28,373 nt of DNA from Clostridiales bacterium UBA7568 (GCA_002479075.1 DLLG01000018.1:46245-74617); one strand, 5' to 3'; shown: positions 1 to 7,457, counted from the stretch's first letter. Program-made: numbers and translations. Notes: generated by a model from the letters alone, not told the origin.

Positions 1-40
1 AAAGAAACTTCGGTTATTTGGTTTGAGCAAAATTTATAAA
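1..40 (+). repeat. dispersed repeat, partial copy 1
   Basis: The block AAAGAAACTTCGGTTAT followed by GGTTTG and GCAAAATTTAT is almost identical to 220-256. As in that copy, a hairpin follows directly (48-76). The left end of this copy lies outside the window. Confidence 0.6.
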
Positions 41-47
41 AAGAAAA

Positions 48-76
48 CAGAGGTGAGTTTTCATCTCTGTTTTTTA
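48..76 (+). terminator. intrinsic terminator of an upstream gene outside the window
   Basis: A 9-bp stem (CAGAGGTGA at 48-56 with TCATCTCTG at 61-69, one G:T pair) has a GTTT loop and is followed by a run of Ts at 70-75. It probably ends a plus-strand transcript entering from the left edge. Confidence 0.7.
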
Positions 77-83
77 TTCCGCT

Positions 84-214
84 ATGTTTGAAAAGAAAAG
101 CGGGCAAAAGAAACTTCAATTATTTGTTTTGTTCAAACATTTTATTGCCTACATAAATGGGTATTGCAGCGTAGGGGAGGGGTCTCCCCTCCCGTCATCC
201 CGTCTTTATCGATA
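84..214 (+). repeat. dispersed composite repeat, copy A
   Basis: The copy starts with GAAAAGAAAAGCGGGCAAAA, continues through AGAAACTTCAATTAT and GGGTATTGCAGCGTAG, holds a GC hairpin (GGGAGGGG at 175-182, CCCCTCCC at 186-193) and ends in CTTTATCGATAT. The same order of blocks is found at 555-690. The GC hairpins of the two copies differ by compensatory changes. This looks like a mobile or RNA-structure repeat rather than a gene. Confidence 0.65.
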
Positions 215-256
215 TTCGGGCAAAAGAAACTTCGGTTATTGGTTTGTGCAAAATTT
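215..256 (+). repeat. dispersed repeat, partial copy 2
   Basis: CGGGCAAAAGAAACTTCGG and the following TTATTGGTTTG and GCAAAATTTAT match copy 1 at the left edge. It abuts the end of composite copy A and is again followed by a hairpin. Confidence 0.6.
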
Positions 257-267
257 ATGATTTCATC

Positions 268-293
268 AAAGGAGCGGATTTCCGCTCCTCTTT
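268..293. terminator. possible hairpin terminator
   Basis: AGGAGCGGA (270-278) and TCCGCTCCT (281-289) form a stem flanked by AAA and TTT. The T tract is short, so it is only a weak terminator candidate. It sits after repeat copy 2 exactly as the terminator at 48-76 sits after copy 1. Confidence 0.4.
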
Positions 294-496
294 CATTTGT
301 ACTTTGAAAAAATCAGGCAAAAAATCTCCTGCTTTATCCCGTCTCCGAAGGCACAAAAGCTCTGCACAATCAAAAACAGCCTGACATTCGAACCGAAAGC
401 CCCACCTTTCACAGCGATGACGCTGACGGGGCAGGTATGCTCCGCCTTGAACTTTTAAGGGAGGTTTCGGAGGGAAAGTCCGAATTGCTTTCTTTC

Positions 497-523
497 GTAC
501 TTTCTTTTCAAAAAAGAAAGTAC
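497..523. repeat. perfect A/T-rich hairpin
   Basis: GTACTTTCTTTT (497-508) pairs perfectly with AAAAGAAAGTAC (512-523) across a CAA loop. Similar hairpins occur at 557-576, 12041-12064 and 19933-19954, usually leading into the AAAGAARCTT repeat block. Confidence 0.6.
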
Positions 524-554
524 ATAGAGAAACAGTGTTTGCAGAAAGCTGCCA

Positions 555-690
555 TACTTTTCTTTGAAAAGAAAAGCAGGCAAAAGAAGCTTCAATAGCT
601 GGTTTGTAAAAATATCTTGCCACCTGCATATACGGGTATCGCAATGTAGAGGACGGGCTCCCGTCCTGCCCCGCCGTACTTATCGATATA
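555..690 (+). repeat. dispersed composite repeat, copy B
   Basis: Same block order as 84-214: an A/T hairpin (CTTTTCTTTGAAAAGAAAAG at 557-576), GCAGGCAAAAGAAGCTTC, GGGTATCGCAATGTAG, a GC hairpin (AGGACGGG at 650-657, CCCGTCCT at 660-667) and ACTTATCGATAT. A shorter trace of its right end (CCGTCTTTATCGAT) recurs at 723-736. Confidence 0.65.
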
Positions 691-770
691 TAAACCGGCA
701 AATCCCGTCTCATCCCGCCCCACCGTCTTTATCGATCAGCAAGCCATTAAATTCCCGATTTGCGCAAAAC

Positions 771-796
771 AAAAAGCCTCCCGAAGGAGGCTTTTT
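771..796 (-). terminator. terminator of the acyl ligase-ACP operon
   Basis: AAAAAGCCTCC and GGAGGCTTTTT flank a CGAA loop. It lies 12 bases beyond the stop codon of the acyl carrier protein gene, whose strand reads into it. The A tract on the other side could make it work both ways. Confidence 0.85.
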
Positions 797-808
797 ATCT
801 CGTTTGGT

Positions 809-1036
809 TTATTTTGTGTGAGCGGAGATGTAATCAACTATGTCGCCGACCGTAATGAAGCTGTGTATCTCGTCTTCCTCGATATCGATGTCATACTCTT
901 CCATAAGTCTGCCGCCAAGCTCATAAAGTTCAAGCGAGCTTATTCCGAGATCCGCTTCAAGATTTGCATCGAGAGTGATCTGATCCTCGGGGATCGAAAG
1001 GGTCTCTGTCATAATTGATTTTATTTCGTCAAACAT
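809..1036 (-). CDS. acyl carrier protein (75 aa)
   Basis: A small acidic protein of normal ACP length, predicted to carry acyl groups on a 4'-phosphopantetheine arm in the cytoplasm. The attachment site reads LGISSLEL, with Ser34 at the position of the Ser in the usual DSL motif. The residue before it is Ser rather than Asp, and acidic helix II (ELYELGGRLMEEYDIDIEED) follows. It begins 40 bases after the stop of an AMP-forming acyl ligase, preceded by GGGAAAGAGAG, so the two are probably one transcript. This pairing suggests it is a dedicated carrier loaded by that ligase rather than the housekeeping fatty-acid ACP. Neither the substrate nor the product pathway is visible. The family call is secure; the specialised role is inference. 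Confidence 0.93.
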   Translation of the reverse strand: MFDEIKSIMTETLSIPEDQITLDANLEADLGISSLELYELGGRLMEEYDIDIEEDEIHSFITVGDIVDYISAHTK

Positions 1037-1076
1037 TGTATAGCTCTCTTTCCCGGCATATGCCGAATAAAAATAA

Positions 1077-2786
1077 TTATTTAACCTTATAACGCATTAT
1101 CTTTCTTGACGTTGTTTTTTCGAACTCCGTCTCACGGATCTCAACGTTGGGAATGTGCTTGAATATCGGCAACTTTTTGTTTACGTTGTCAACTTCTTCG
1201 CGGATTTTCGCTTCGATTTCTTCCTTTGTTGCGCCTTCAAATTTTTCATAATCCGGATAGCAGATTGCCCAGATCGATGTTTCGCCGGCGTCGTTCTTTC
1301 TGCCTATGACAACACACTCGGCAATATATTCGCTCTGACCGAGGTATTCTTCAAGCTCTTCGGGGAATATATTCTTTCCGTTTGAAAGAATGATGACGTT
1401 TTTCTTTCTTCCCGTTATAAATATGAAGTCGTCATCGTCAATATAACCGATGTCGCCTGTTTTGAACCATCCGTCCTCCGTAAACGCCTCTGCCGTAGCC
1501 TCGGGGTTTTTATAATAGCCCTTCATAACGGCGTCGCCGCGCGTAACGATTTCGCCCGTTTCGTCCTCCGGAGAAGCCTTATCTATGCGTACTTCCATAT
1601 GAGGCACTCTCATTCCGCAGGAATGATGCTTGCGCCAATGCATCGGGTTTGCCGCAACGAGAGGAGAACACTCCGTGATTCCGTAGCCTTCGCAGATCTT
1701 TATGCCGAAAGCGTCAAAATCGTCGATGAGCTCGGAGCGAAGCGGCGCTCCGCCGCAAACAATATACTGAAGTCTGCCGCCGAAAGCGTCAAGAATGTCC
1801 TTGAAAAGCTTTCTTCTGCGATCAATACCAACCTTGCGAAGCGCATTCGAAATCTTTATCGCCGTTCTCACGGTCTTTGTCTTGCCCTTCTTTGCAATCT
1901 CTGCCCATATTCTCTTATACATCGTCTCAACATAAAGCGGGACGAGAACGAGAGCTGTCGGCTGATATTTTGCAAAATTGCGCATTGTATTTTTAATGGA
2001 ATCGTTTATAACCGTCGTTGCGCCTGTGTTGGGGAGAGCGAGCTGTGCGCAGGTGAATTCATATGCGTGATGGAAAGGAAGAACGGAAACATATCTGTCG
2101 TCCTTTGCGCAGCCCATTATAGCGCACGAGTCAAGCGTTGCCGTCACAAGGTTTCTCTGCGAAAGCATAACGCCTTTGCTTGTTCCGGTCGTGCCGGATG
2201 TGAAGAGTATCGCACAGGTCTTGTCAAGATCGACATCGTGATTTTCGGCAGTTCTGTCGCCGTTCTCATATGCCTTCTTGCCGATCTCAAAGAAATCCGC
2301 GAAACGCATAAATCTCTCGTCCTGCGGGAAATCGTCGCCGGCATAATCAAAGCAGACAAAATATCTGACGTCCGGAAGCTGATCCTTGACTTCATAGACC
2401 TTATGATGTATAGATGACGTATAAAAAATAACTTTTGTCTCGCAAAGCTTCACAAAGCCTGCAAACTGCTCTGCGGAAATATCCTTATCGAGAGGAACGA
2501 TCACGCCGCCTGCGGATACGGTTGCGATATATGCTGCGGCATAATCCGGATGAGACTCACCGGATACAACGCACGTCGGCTCTGCAAGACCGAGAGCTGT
2601 GAGTGCGGAAGAAATATAATTGACGTGATCAAGCATATCGCGGTATGTTACGACAGCCTCCGTCTTTGTAACTTTATCTTTATAAATATATCTTTCCTTG
2701 TCGCCGTATCTTTCAGCCTGCTTTACAACGCCGTCATACAGGGAGTCCATACTGTACACGGTATGTGTCGGTTGCGTTTTTTTCAT
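1077..2786 (-). CDS. AMP-dependent acyl ligase (acyl-CoA or acyl-ACP synthetase), 569 aa
   Basis: An ANL-superfamily adenylating enzyme that activates a carboxylic acid with ATP and passes it to a thiol. The A3 motif ILFTSGTTGTSKG lies at about 193-205, EGYGITE at 366-372, the adenylate-binding Asp in FKTGDIGY at 445, the hinge Arg in TGRKK at 460, and the catalytic Lys near the C-terminus in TTSRKIMRYK. I chose the internal ATG at 2786, with AAGGGG about 8 bases upstream. An upstream extension to 2891 would run through a consensus promoter and encode unrelated hydrophobic residues. The next gene is an ACP, which suggests an acyl-ACP synthetase, but CoA cannot be excluded. Overall form resembles long-chain acyl ligases. 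Confidence 0.9.
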   Translation of the reverse strand: MKKTQPTHTVYSMDSLYDGVVKQAERYGDKERYIYKDKVTKTEAVVTYRDMLDHVNYISSALTALGLAEPTCVVSGESHPDYAAAYIATVSAGGVIVPLDKDISAEQFAGFVKLCETKVIFYTSSIHHKVYEVKDQLPDVRYFVCFDYAGDDFPQDERFMRFADFFEIGKKAYENGDRTAENHDVDLDKTCAILFTSGTTGTSKGVMLSQRNLVTATLDSCAIMGCAKDDRYVSVLPFHHAYEFTCAQLALPNTGATTVINDSIKNTMRNFAKYQPTALVLVPLYVETMYKRIWAEIAKKGKTKTVRTAIKISNALRKVGIDRRRKLFKDILDAFGGRLQYIVCGGAPLRSELIDDFDAFGIKICEGYGITECSPLVAANPMHWRKHHSCGMRVPHMEVRIDKASPEDETGEIVTRGDAVMKGYYKNPEATAEAFTEDGWFKTGDIGYIDDDDFIFITGRKKNVIILSNGKNIFPEELEEYLGQSEYIAECVVIGRKNDAGETSIWAICYPDYEKFEGATKEEIEAKIREEVDNVNKKLPIFKHIPNVEIRETEFEKTTSRKIMRYKVK

Positions 2787-2862
2787 TAAATATACCCCTT
2801 TCCTTCTTTTTGGCGAGACTATACCAGTAATGATTATATTGCACTTATTTTCAACAAATACG

Positions 2863-2891
2863 ATTATATATAAAAATGCGGTCTTTGTCAA
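2863..2891 (-). promoter_or_regulatory. consensus promoter of the acyl ligase-ACP operon
   Basis: On the minus strand TTGACA (2891-2886) and TATAAT (2868-2863) are separated by 17 bases, a perfect sigma-A consensus. The expected transcript would start near 2856, giving a leader of about 70 bases. It also fixes the gene start downstream of this point. Confidence 0.85.
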
Positions 2892-2943
2892 GTTTTTTTA
2901 TACACGAGCGGTGTGTTTTTTGCCCCGAATATCAAATTTACTA

Positions 2944-2971
2944 TTGATTTTTCCGATTTTTATGGTATAAT
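2944..2971 (+). promoter_or_regulatory. promoter of tRNA-Leu
   Basis: TTGATT and TATAAT (2966-2971) are 16 bases apart, and the -10 box ends 13 bases before the tRNA. Confidence 0.65.
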
Positions 2972-2984
2972 GTTGTTTGCGCGT

Positions 2985-3071
2985 GCCGATGTGATGGAAT
3001 TGGCAGACTTGACAGACTCAAAATCTGTTGCCTTCGCGGGCGTGCGGGTTCGACCCCCGCCATCGGCACCA
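2985..3071 (+). tRNA. tRNA-Leu (anticodon CAA)
   Basis: The acceptor arm GCCGATG pairs with CATCGGC, and the discriminator A and an encoded CCA follow. The anticodon loop CTCAAAA gives anticodon CAA, which reads UUG. A long variable arm and the T arm GGGTTCGACCCCC are present. The length of 87 bases fits a class II leucine tRNA. It has its own promoter and terminator and so looks like a single-tRNA transcript. Confidence 0.96.
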
Positions 3072-3095
3072 AAAGCACCCGACAGGGTGCTTTTT
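3072..3095 (+). terminator. terminator of tRNA-Leu
   Basis: AAAGCACCC and GGGTGCTTT flank a GACA loop and run into Ts. The hairpin begins directly at the encoded CCA. Confidence 0.85.
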
Positions 3096-3316
3096 CAGTT
3101 GTGCTTGTCTGCGTCGGACGATGCCGTCGCGGGCATTTTGTTTTTGCCGAAAAAACACTTTCATCCATCTCGGGAACTTGCGTCCTGAATTTCCTCCCCG
3201 CCGGAAACAGATCCGAAAAAACTTTGCCGCCGCTGCATTTTCAAGACAACGGCGGTATTATTTTTGTATTGATACGTTTGCATAAAATGTGCTATTATGA
3301 TGTCGGAAAGGATGTG

Positions 3317-4150
3317 ATGCAAATGAAAAAAATAATTTCCGTTATGCTGGCAGCGGTAATGCTGTCGCTATCGTTCGGTATTTTTGCAAGCGCCGCGGGC
3401 AGACGTGTCGATGTTCGTGTAAACGGCAAAACAGTAACAGCGGATGTCCCGACCCAGCTCATAGGCGACACGACGTATGTTCCGATTTATAAATTCTGCT
3501 CCGCCGTATCGCAGACAAAAAAGAGCTACGACGGCGCAAGCAAAACGGCAACGATCACCTGTCGCGGAATAAACATTTATGCGACCTGCGGAAAGGACTA
3601 CATAGTCGCAAACGGCAGATATATTTATTCGGGGCTTGAAAATATCATCATCGACGGCACAATGCTCGTCCCCGTCCGCTCAATTGCAAAAGCATTTGAA
3701 GCGGAGGTCAAATGGAACAGCTCGGACTATTCCGTCGATGTAAAGGATTCCGGAAAAACGATCGCCTCCGGCGACAGCTTTTATAACAGCAGCGACCTTC
3801 TCTGGCTCTCGAGAATTATATATGCGGAGAGTAACACGGAGCCTTTTGAAGGCAAGATCGCCGTCGGCAATGTCGTGCTGAACAGAGTCCGCTCTGCGGA
3901 GTTCCCGAACACGATATATGACGTTATCTTCGATACAAAATACGGCACGCAGTTCACCCCGGTTGCAAACGGTCATATCTATAACACCCCCTCCGAGGAC
4001 TGCATAATCGCCGCAAAGATCTGCCTCGAAGGCTATACGCTCTCTGATAAGATCCTCTATTTTATGGACGCAAAGGCGGCATCGAATATGTGGACAGCGA
4101 GAAACCGCAAGTTTGCTTTCCTCGTCGGAAATCATTCCTTCTACAACTGA
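3317..4150 (+). CDS. secreted cell-wall hydrolase, SleB-type, with copper-amine-oxidase-like N-terminal domain (277 aa)
   Basis: The protein starts with a signal peptide (about 1-27: MKKI, then a hydrophobic core ending FASAAG). Residues about 32-143 form a copper-amine-oxidase-N-like module, seen twice as VNGK...DTTYVPI and IIIDGTMLVPVRSIAKAF; such modules serve as wall-associated domains in Firmicutes. Residues 160-277 match the SleB/CwlJ hydrolase fold (LLWLSRIIYAESNTEPFEGK, AVGNVVLNRV, GTQFTPV), with Glu171 in YAES as the likely catalytic acid. It probably cuts peptidoglycan outside the membrane. I prefer ATG 3317 because GGAAAGG lies 5 bases upstream; ATG 3323 is also possible. Involvement in spore germination is possible, but this domain pair is also found in non-spore roles. 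Confidence 0.88.
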   Translation: MQMKKIISVMLAAVMLSLSFGIFASAAGRRVDVRVNGKTVTADVPTQLIGDTTYVPIYKFCSAVSQTKKSYDGASKTATITCRGINIYATCGKDYIVANGRYIYSGLENIIIDGTMLVPVRSIAKAFEAEVKWNSSDYSVDVKDSGKTIASGDSFYNSSDLLWLSRIIYAESNTEPFEGKIAVGNVVLNRVRSAEFPNTIYDVIFDTKYGTQFTPVANGHIYNTPSEDCIIAAKICLEGYTLSDKILYFMDAKAASNMWTARNRKFAFLVGNHSFYN

Positions 4151-4171
4151 TTTATACAACTTTATAAAACA

Positions 4172-4198
4172 AAAAACGGAGCCCGCAGCTCCGTTTTT
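4172..4198. terminator. bidirectional terminator between convergent genes
   Basis: AAAAACGGAGC (4172-4182) and GCTCCGTTTTT (4188-4198) form a perfect 11-bp stem with a CCGCA loop. It lies between the stop codons of the wall hydrolase (4150) and the propeller gene (4210), with A/T tracts on both sides. Confidence 0.88.
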
Positions 4199-4209
4199 GC
4201 TTTTATGCT

Positions 4210-5664
4210 TTATTTGTTTATTTTTATATCGGTAAAGTTTCTGAGGTTGCACTGACCGTATGTGTTGTCGCCCGTCGAAAGCAAGATGCCGGATTTTGTC
4301 AGTCCGACCGTATGATTTCTGCCTGCGGCGATCGCAACGACATTCTGCCATTCCGAAACGTTGCACTGACCGTAGCCGTTATAACCGACGGCAACGACCT
4401 TGCCGTTTGCCAGAAGACCGACGCTGTGATAATTGCCTGCCGCAACGGCACGCACATTCTGCCAGCGGGAAACATCACATTGATCATTTGCATTGTTACC
4501 GACAGCAACGCAGGTTCCGTCCGATTTGAGACCGAGAGTATGAAGTCCGCCGGAGGCAACCGCACATATGCTTCCCCAGCGTATGCCGCCCCAGGTTCCG
4601 TCCGTATTTGCGCCGACGGCAACGATTGTTCCGTCCGCACGCAGGCCGACGGTATAATTATATCCCGCGGAAATCGCTATGATTCCTTCCCAGTCCGAAA
4701 CGTTGCATTGACCGTATGTATTATCGCCCGTTGCAACGCAGGTGCCGTTTTCAAGTAAACCGACCGTATGTCCGACGCCCGCCGATACCGCACAGATATT
4801 CCGCCACATATCTACCTCGCACTGACCGTAGCCCGAATAGCCTGTTGCAACGCAGGTGCCGTTTGAGCGGAGACCGACTGTATGATGGTTGCCCGCCGCA
4901 ACGGACACAATCGATGTCCAAGCGGAAACGTTGCATTGACCGTACGTTCCGTAGCCTGCGGCAAGGACCTTTCCGGTCTCTGTAACGGCAACGGTATGAA
5001 GTCCGCCTGCGGCTATGGTCGATGAGGAGGGGGCAAGAAACCTCGTTACGGAATTGTCCTTCCTGTTGACCTTTATCATATCGATGCTGGACGTTGTATA
5101 AAATGCGGATTCCGCCTCGCTCTTCATCGAGGGCTTCGGGATATCCGTTATGAGCGTGTCCGAGTCTATTCTGTCCGATGAGCTTGCAAAAACGGATTTT
5201 ATCGTTCCCATTTCTTTTTCGCTTTCAAGCTCTATCGAGCCCTTGGAGGACGAAAGTTCGCCGGAGGGATAAGGAGCAACCTTTCTTTCCGCCGTCGCAA
5301 CGCCCATAGGCGCAACGTCTTCATCCGAGGTATCGCTTGCCGGAGCCCTTCTTCTGCCCGCAACGGGAGAATACTTGTCTATGGGAGAGGTGGCATAGCG
5401 ACTGCTCTTTTCTATCATCGCAATCTTATCCGAAAGATTGCGCAGCTTTTTGTTTTCCGCCTCTATCGCATCCGCGGAGCTTCCCGCAAGGAAAAGAGGT
5501 ATCATCAGCATAATCGAAAGGATCGCATATATCAGAAATACGCAGGCAAAGAAGAGATTTCCCTCGCTGAAATATTTGAGCGCGGCAGCAAACCCCGTAA
5601 CCGCTCCGACCGTACCTATTATTACGGCTATCACTTTTATCCTTTTACCCAGATTATCCGACAT
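4210..5664 (-). CDS. membrane-anchored RCC1-like seven-repeat propeller protein (484 aa)
   Basis: Two hydrophobic helices (about 11-29 and 37-60) are joined by a short loop. A charged heptad-like stretch (about 63-86, ADAIEAENKKLRNLSDKIAM) and a low-complexity Ser/Asp/Lys linker to about 210 follow. Residues 216-484 are seven tandem repeats of about 38 residues on the pattern AAGxxHTVGLxxNGTCVAxG, then YGQCNVSxW. Seven repeats suggest a closed seven-bladed beta-propeller of the short RCC1 type. The basic N-terminus and two helices place the propeller in the cytoplasm if the positive-inside rule holds. The start has AAGGAAGGGAAGG upstream. It is the last gene of a three-gene operon. Its partner and function are unknown; RCC1 folds usually bind proteins, and nothing supports an enzyme role. 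Confidence 0.85.
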   Translation of the reverse strand: MSDNLGKRIKVIAVIIGTVGAVTGFAAALKYFSEGNLFFACVFLIYAILSIMLMIPLFLAGSSADAIEAENKKLRNLSDKIAMIEKSSRYATSPIDKYSPVAGRRRAPASDTSDEDVAPMGVATAERKVAPYPSGELSSSKGSIELESEKEMGTIKSVFASSSDRIDSDTLITDIPKPSMKSEAESAFYTTSSIDMIKVNRKDNSVTRFLAPSSSTIAAGGLHTVAVTETGKVLAAGYGTYGQCNVSAWTSIVSVAAGNHHTVGLRSNGTCVATGYSGYGQCEVDMWRNICAVSAGVGHTVGLLENGTCVATGDNTYGQCNVSDWEGIIAISAGYNYTVGLRADGTIVAVGANTDGTWGGIRWGSICAVASGGLHTLGLKSDGTCVAVGNNANDQCDVSRWQNVRAVAAGNYHSVGLLANGKVVAVGYNGYGQCNVSEWQNVVAIAAGRNHTVGLTKSGILLSTGDNTYGQCNLRNFTDIKINK

Positions 5665-5698
5665 AATGTCCTTCCCTTCCTTCCAAACTTGATTTTAT

Positions 5699-6373
5699 TC
5701 AGGAATTTTTAATGCTTTCGTAAACGTTGTTTATAATAATTTTGTAAGCCGCTGTTGTCAGATGCATATATTCATCGTTCTGATATATCTTTTTCAGATA
5801 ACCGCTGTCATCACACAGCAGACTATGCGTGTCTATATACGGGACGTTTTCTTCTTCGCAGAGACGGCATATCCATTCGTTTGCAACTGCGACAGCTTCC
5901 TTTGAGAGCTTCTTATAATGCAGAACGGATCTGTCCGAAAGGGGCAGTATCGATTGCGCAAACAGTCTCGTTTCGGGACTGTTTGCCCTCACGGTGTCTA
6001 TCATTTCCTTATACACCGCAACGAATTTGTCCTCCGGCATAAAACCCGCTCCGCCCGAAACGCCGAGCGTTATGACGAGTATCTTCGGTTTTCTCTCCCT
6101 GACAGCCTCGGCAAGCGAGACCGCACGGTCTTCATCTTCAAAATATATCGGCTTGCCCTCGCAAACAGTCCTGAAGAGCACCGTATTCGCCTTGCCGGAC
6201 CAGACTCTGCTTTCCGGAATTCCTCCGCGGAGCTTCATATGAGCCGTTGTCGAATCGCCGAAAAATATGACATCGTTTTCGTTGAATCCGTTTTCGCCGG
6301 ATATGCGGAAAGCGCCGGCGGCAAAAGCCGTCAGTATCAAAAATACTGCCAGAAAACGAAAAACCTTTTTCAA
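5699..6373 (-). CDS. exported SGNH/GDSL-like protein (224 aa)
   Basis: An N-terminal hydrophobic segment (about 4-22) suggests export or anchoring. The block I motif FFGDSTTAH places the nucleophile at Ser41, and a C-terminal YMHLTTAAY (His204) matches block V. Two hallmarks deviate: block III, normally GxND, reads GVSG (104-107), and the position three before the His is Glu (ExxH) rather than Asp. Esterase or acyltransferase activity on a surface glycan or lipid is a family-based guess. It lies 15 bases after the metallo-beta-lactamase gene and 34 bases before the propeller gene, with no terminator in between. I cannot name a substrate. Confidence 0.78.
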   Translation of the reverse strand: MKKVFRFLAVFLILTAFAAGAFRISGENGFNENDVIFFGDSTTAHMKLRGGIPESRVWSGKANTVLFRTVCEGKPIYFEDEDRAVSLAEAVRERKPKILVITLGVSGGAGFMPEDKFVAVYKEMIDTVRANSPETRLFAQSILPLSDRSVLHYKKLSKEAVAVANEWICRLCEEENVPYIDTHSLLCDDSGYLKKIYQNDEYMHLTTAAYKIIINNVYESIKNS

Positions 6374-6388
6374 TATTATCGCATCCTT

Positions 6389-7345
6389 TTATTTGTTTTC
6401 AAGACGCGAAACCGTTTTGCCGTCAGAGACAAGAATGACCGTTCCCATTTCGTCCGTGCGGAAAATGTTTATGCCCATATCACCGAGCTTCTGCATCGTT
6501 TCCTTGTGCGGATGACCGTAGTCATTACCCTTTCCGCAGGAGATAAGTGCAATTTCGGGGTTTACCGCATCCAAAAACGCCTGCGAAGAAGATGTGCTCG
6601 ATCCGTGATGTCCGACTTTCAGGACGTTGCATTTCAGATCGGCCTTCGGGAAGGCTTTGAGGATTTCCGCTTCGCTGTCACTTTCGGCGTCGCCCGTAAG
6701 CATAAACGACGTTTCCCCGTATGTCACCTTTGCGACTATGCTGTAATCGTTTGCTTCCTTGCCGGAAAGCATCTTATCCGACGGAGCGAGAATCTTCATC
6801 TTCGCCTCGCCTATGTCTATCACCTGCCCGACCTCCGGGAAGATAACGTCTATATTTTTCTTATCTATCGTTTCGAGAATGTTTATCCAGGTCTTGCTCG
6901 AATAATCGCAATCGGGGATCATAACCTGCCGGACGGTTACGCTGTTAATCACATTCTGCGCAACTCCGATATGGTCGTAATGAGGGTGAGTCAGAACGAG
7001 AAGATCAAGCTCTTTTATCCCGAGCGACGAGAGATAATCCGTAACCGTCGTCGGTCTTGTCGTGTTCGGCGCGCCCGCGTCTATGAGGATATTCTTTACG
7101 TTTTTCCCATCCGGTATACGCAAAAGGAACGAATCCGCCTGCCCGACATCTATCATATGTAGCTGCAACTTTCCGTCGTCGATCTCCGTGACGGTGCCCG
7201 TTTTGTCAGGCTTTGCAACGCCGAGCGGATCATCAAAAATTCCGAAATACGTTCCTGCGGCGATTACAAGCGCAAGCACAAGATATATGAAAAGCTTGAT
7301 ACCGCCGGATTTCTTTTTTGTGTTTTTCCGCTTAGCCACGAACAT
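6389..7345 (-). CDS. exported ComEC-like metallo-beta-lactamase-fold protein (318 aa)
   Basis: After a basic N-terminus, one membrane helix (about 16-35) anchors a metallo-beta-lactamase domain that would face outside. The metal motif THPHYDH gives His120, His122, Asp124 and His125. LTGDAE (Asp219) and KVGHHGS (His246, His247) follow, along with the ComEC-type tail GKGNDYGHPH. This is the free-standing version of the C-terminal domain of the DNA-uptake channel protein ComEC; the channel part is absent. Such proteins are common in Firmicutes, and their substrate, perhaps extracellular DNA or a phosphodiester, is not settled. ATG 7345 has GAGGGG only 2 bases upstream; GTG 7339, two codons later, would have better spacing. 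First gene of a three-gene operon. Confidence 0.88.
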   Translation of the reverse strand: MFVAKRKNTKKKSGGIKLFIYLVLALVIAAGTYFGIFDDPLGVAKPDKTGTVTEIDDGKLQLHMIDVGQADSFLLRIPDGKNVKNILIDAGAPNTTRPTTVTDYLSSLGIKELDLLVLTHPHYDHIGVAQNVINSVTVRQVMIPDCDYSSKTWINILETIDKKNIDVIFPEVGQVIDIGEAKMKILAPSDKMLSGKEANDYSIVAKVTYGETSFMLTGDAESDSEAEILKAFPKADLKCNVLKVGHHGSSTSSSQAFLDAVNPEIALISCGKGNDYGHPHKETMQKLGDMGINIFRTDEMGTVILVSDGKTVSRLENK

Positions 7346-7374
7346 TTCCCCTCTTTTATCAGATATACACTTGT

Positions 7375-7403
7375 ATTATAGCAGAATATATTATTTATTA
7401 CAA
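7375..7403 (-). promoter_or_regulatory. promoter of the metallo-beta-lactamase/SGNH/propeller operon
   Basis: On the minus strand TTGTAA (7403-7398) and TATAAT (7380-7375) are 17 bases apart, about 30 bases before the first gene. Confidence 0.75.
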
Positions 7404-7457
7404 TACCAATTTCGCAAAAAATAAATATTTTTTATTTCTAAATGTTCCTTTTCCCTC

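Larger units (their letters stand above)
1..770. other. gene-free stretch built of repeats and hairpins
   Basis: I find no credible protein gene here. The open frames that exist run through repeat copies, have no convincing ribosome binding site and resemble no family I know. The stretch holds copies of one dispersed repeat family at about 1-40, 84-214, 215-256 and 555-690, a terminator at 48-76, a hairpin at 268-293 and a perfect hairpin at 497-523. The part between about 294 and 496 shows nothing I can name. Confidence 0.75.

Noticed and set aside
255..713. 152-codon open frame on the minus strand
   Set aside because: It runs through two repeat copies and hairpins, has no ribosome site or recognisable domain, and has a composition unlike neighbouring genes.
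2787..2891. 35-residue N-terminal extension of the acyl ligase
   Set aside because: It would cover the consensus promoter and the clear ribosome site before ATG 2786; the residues are not typical of the family.
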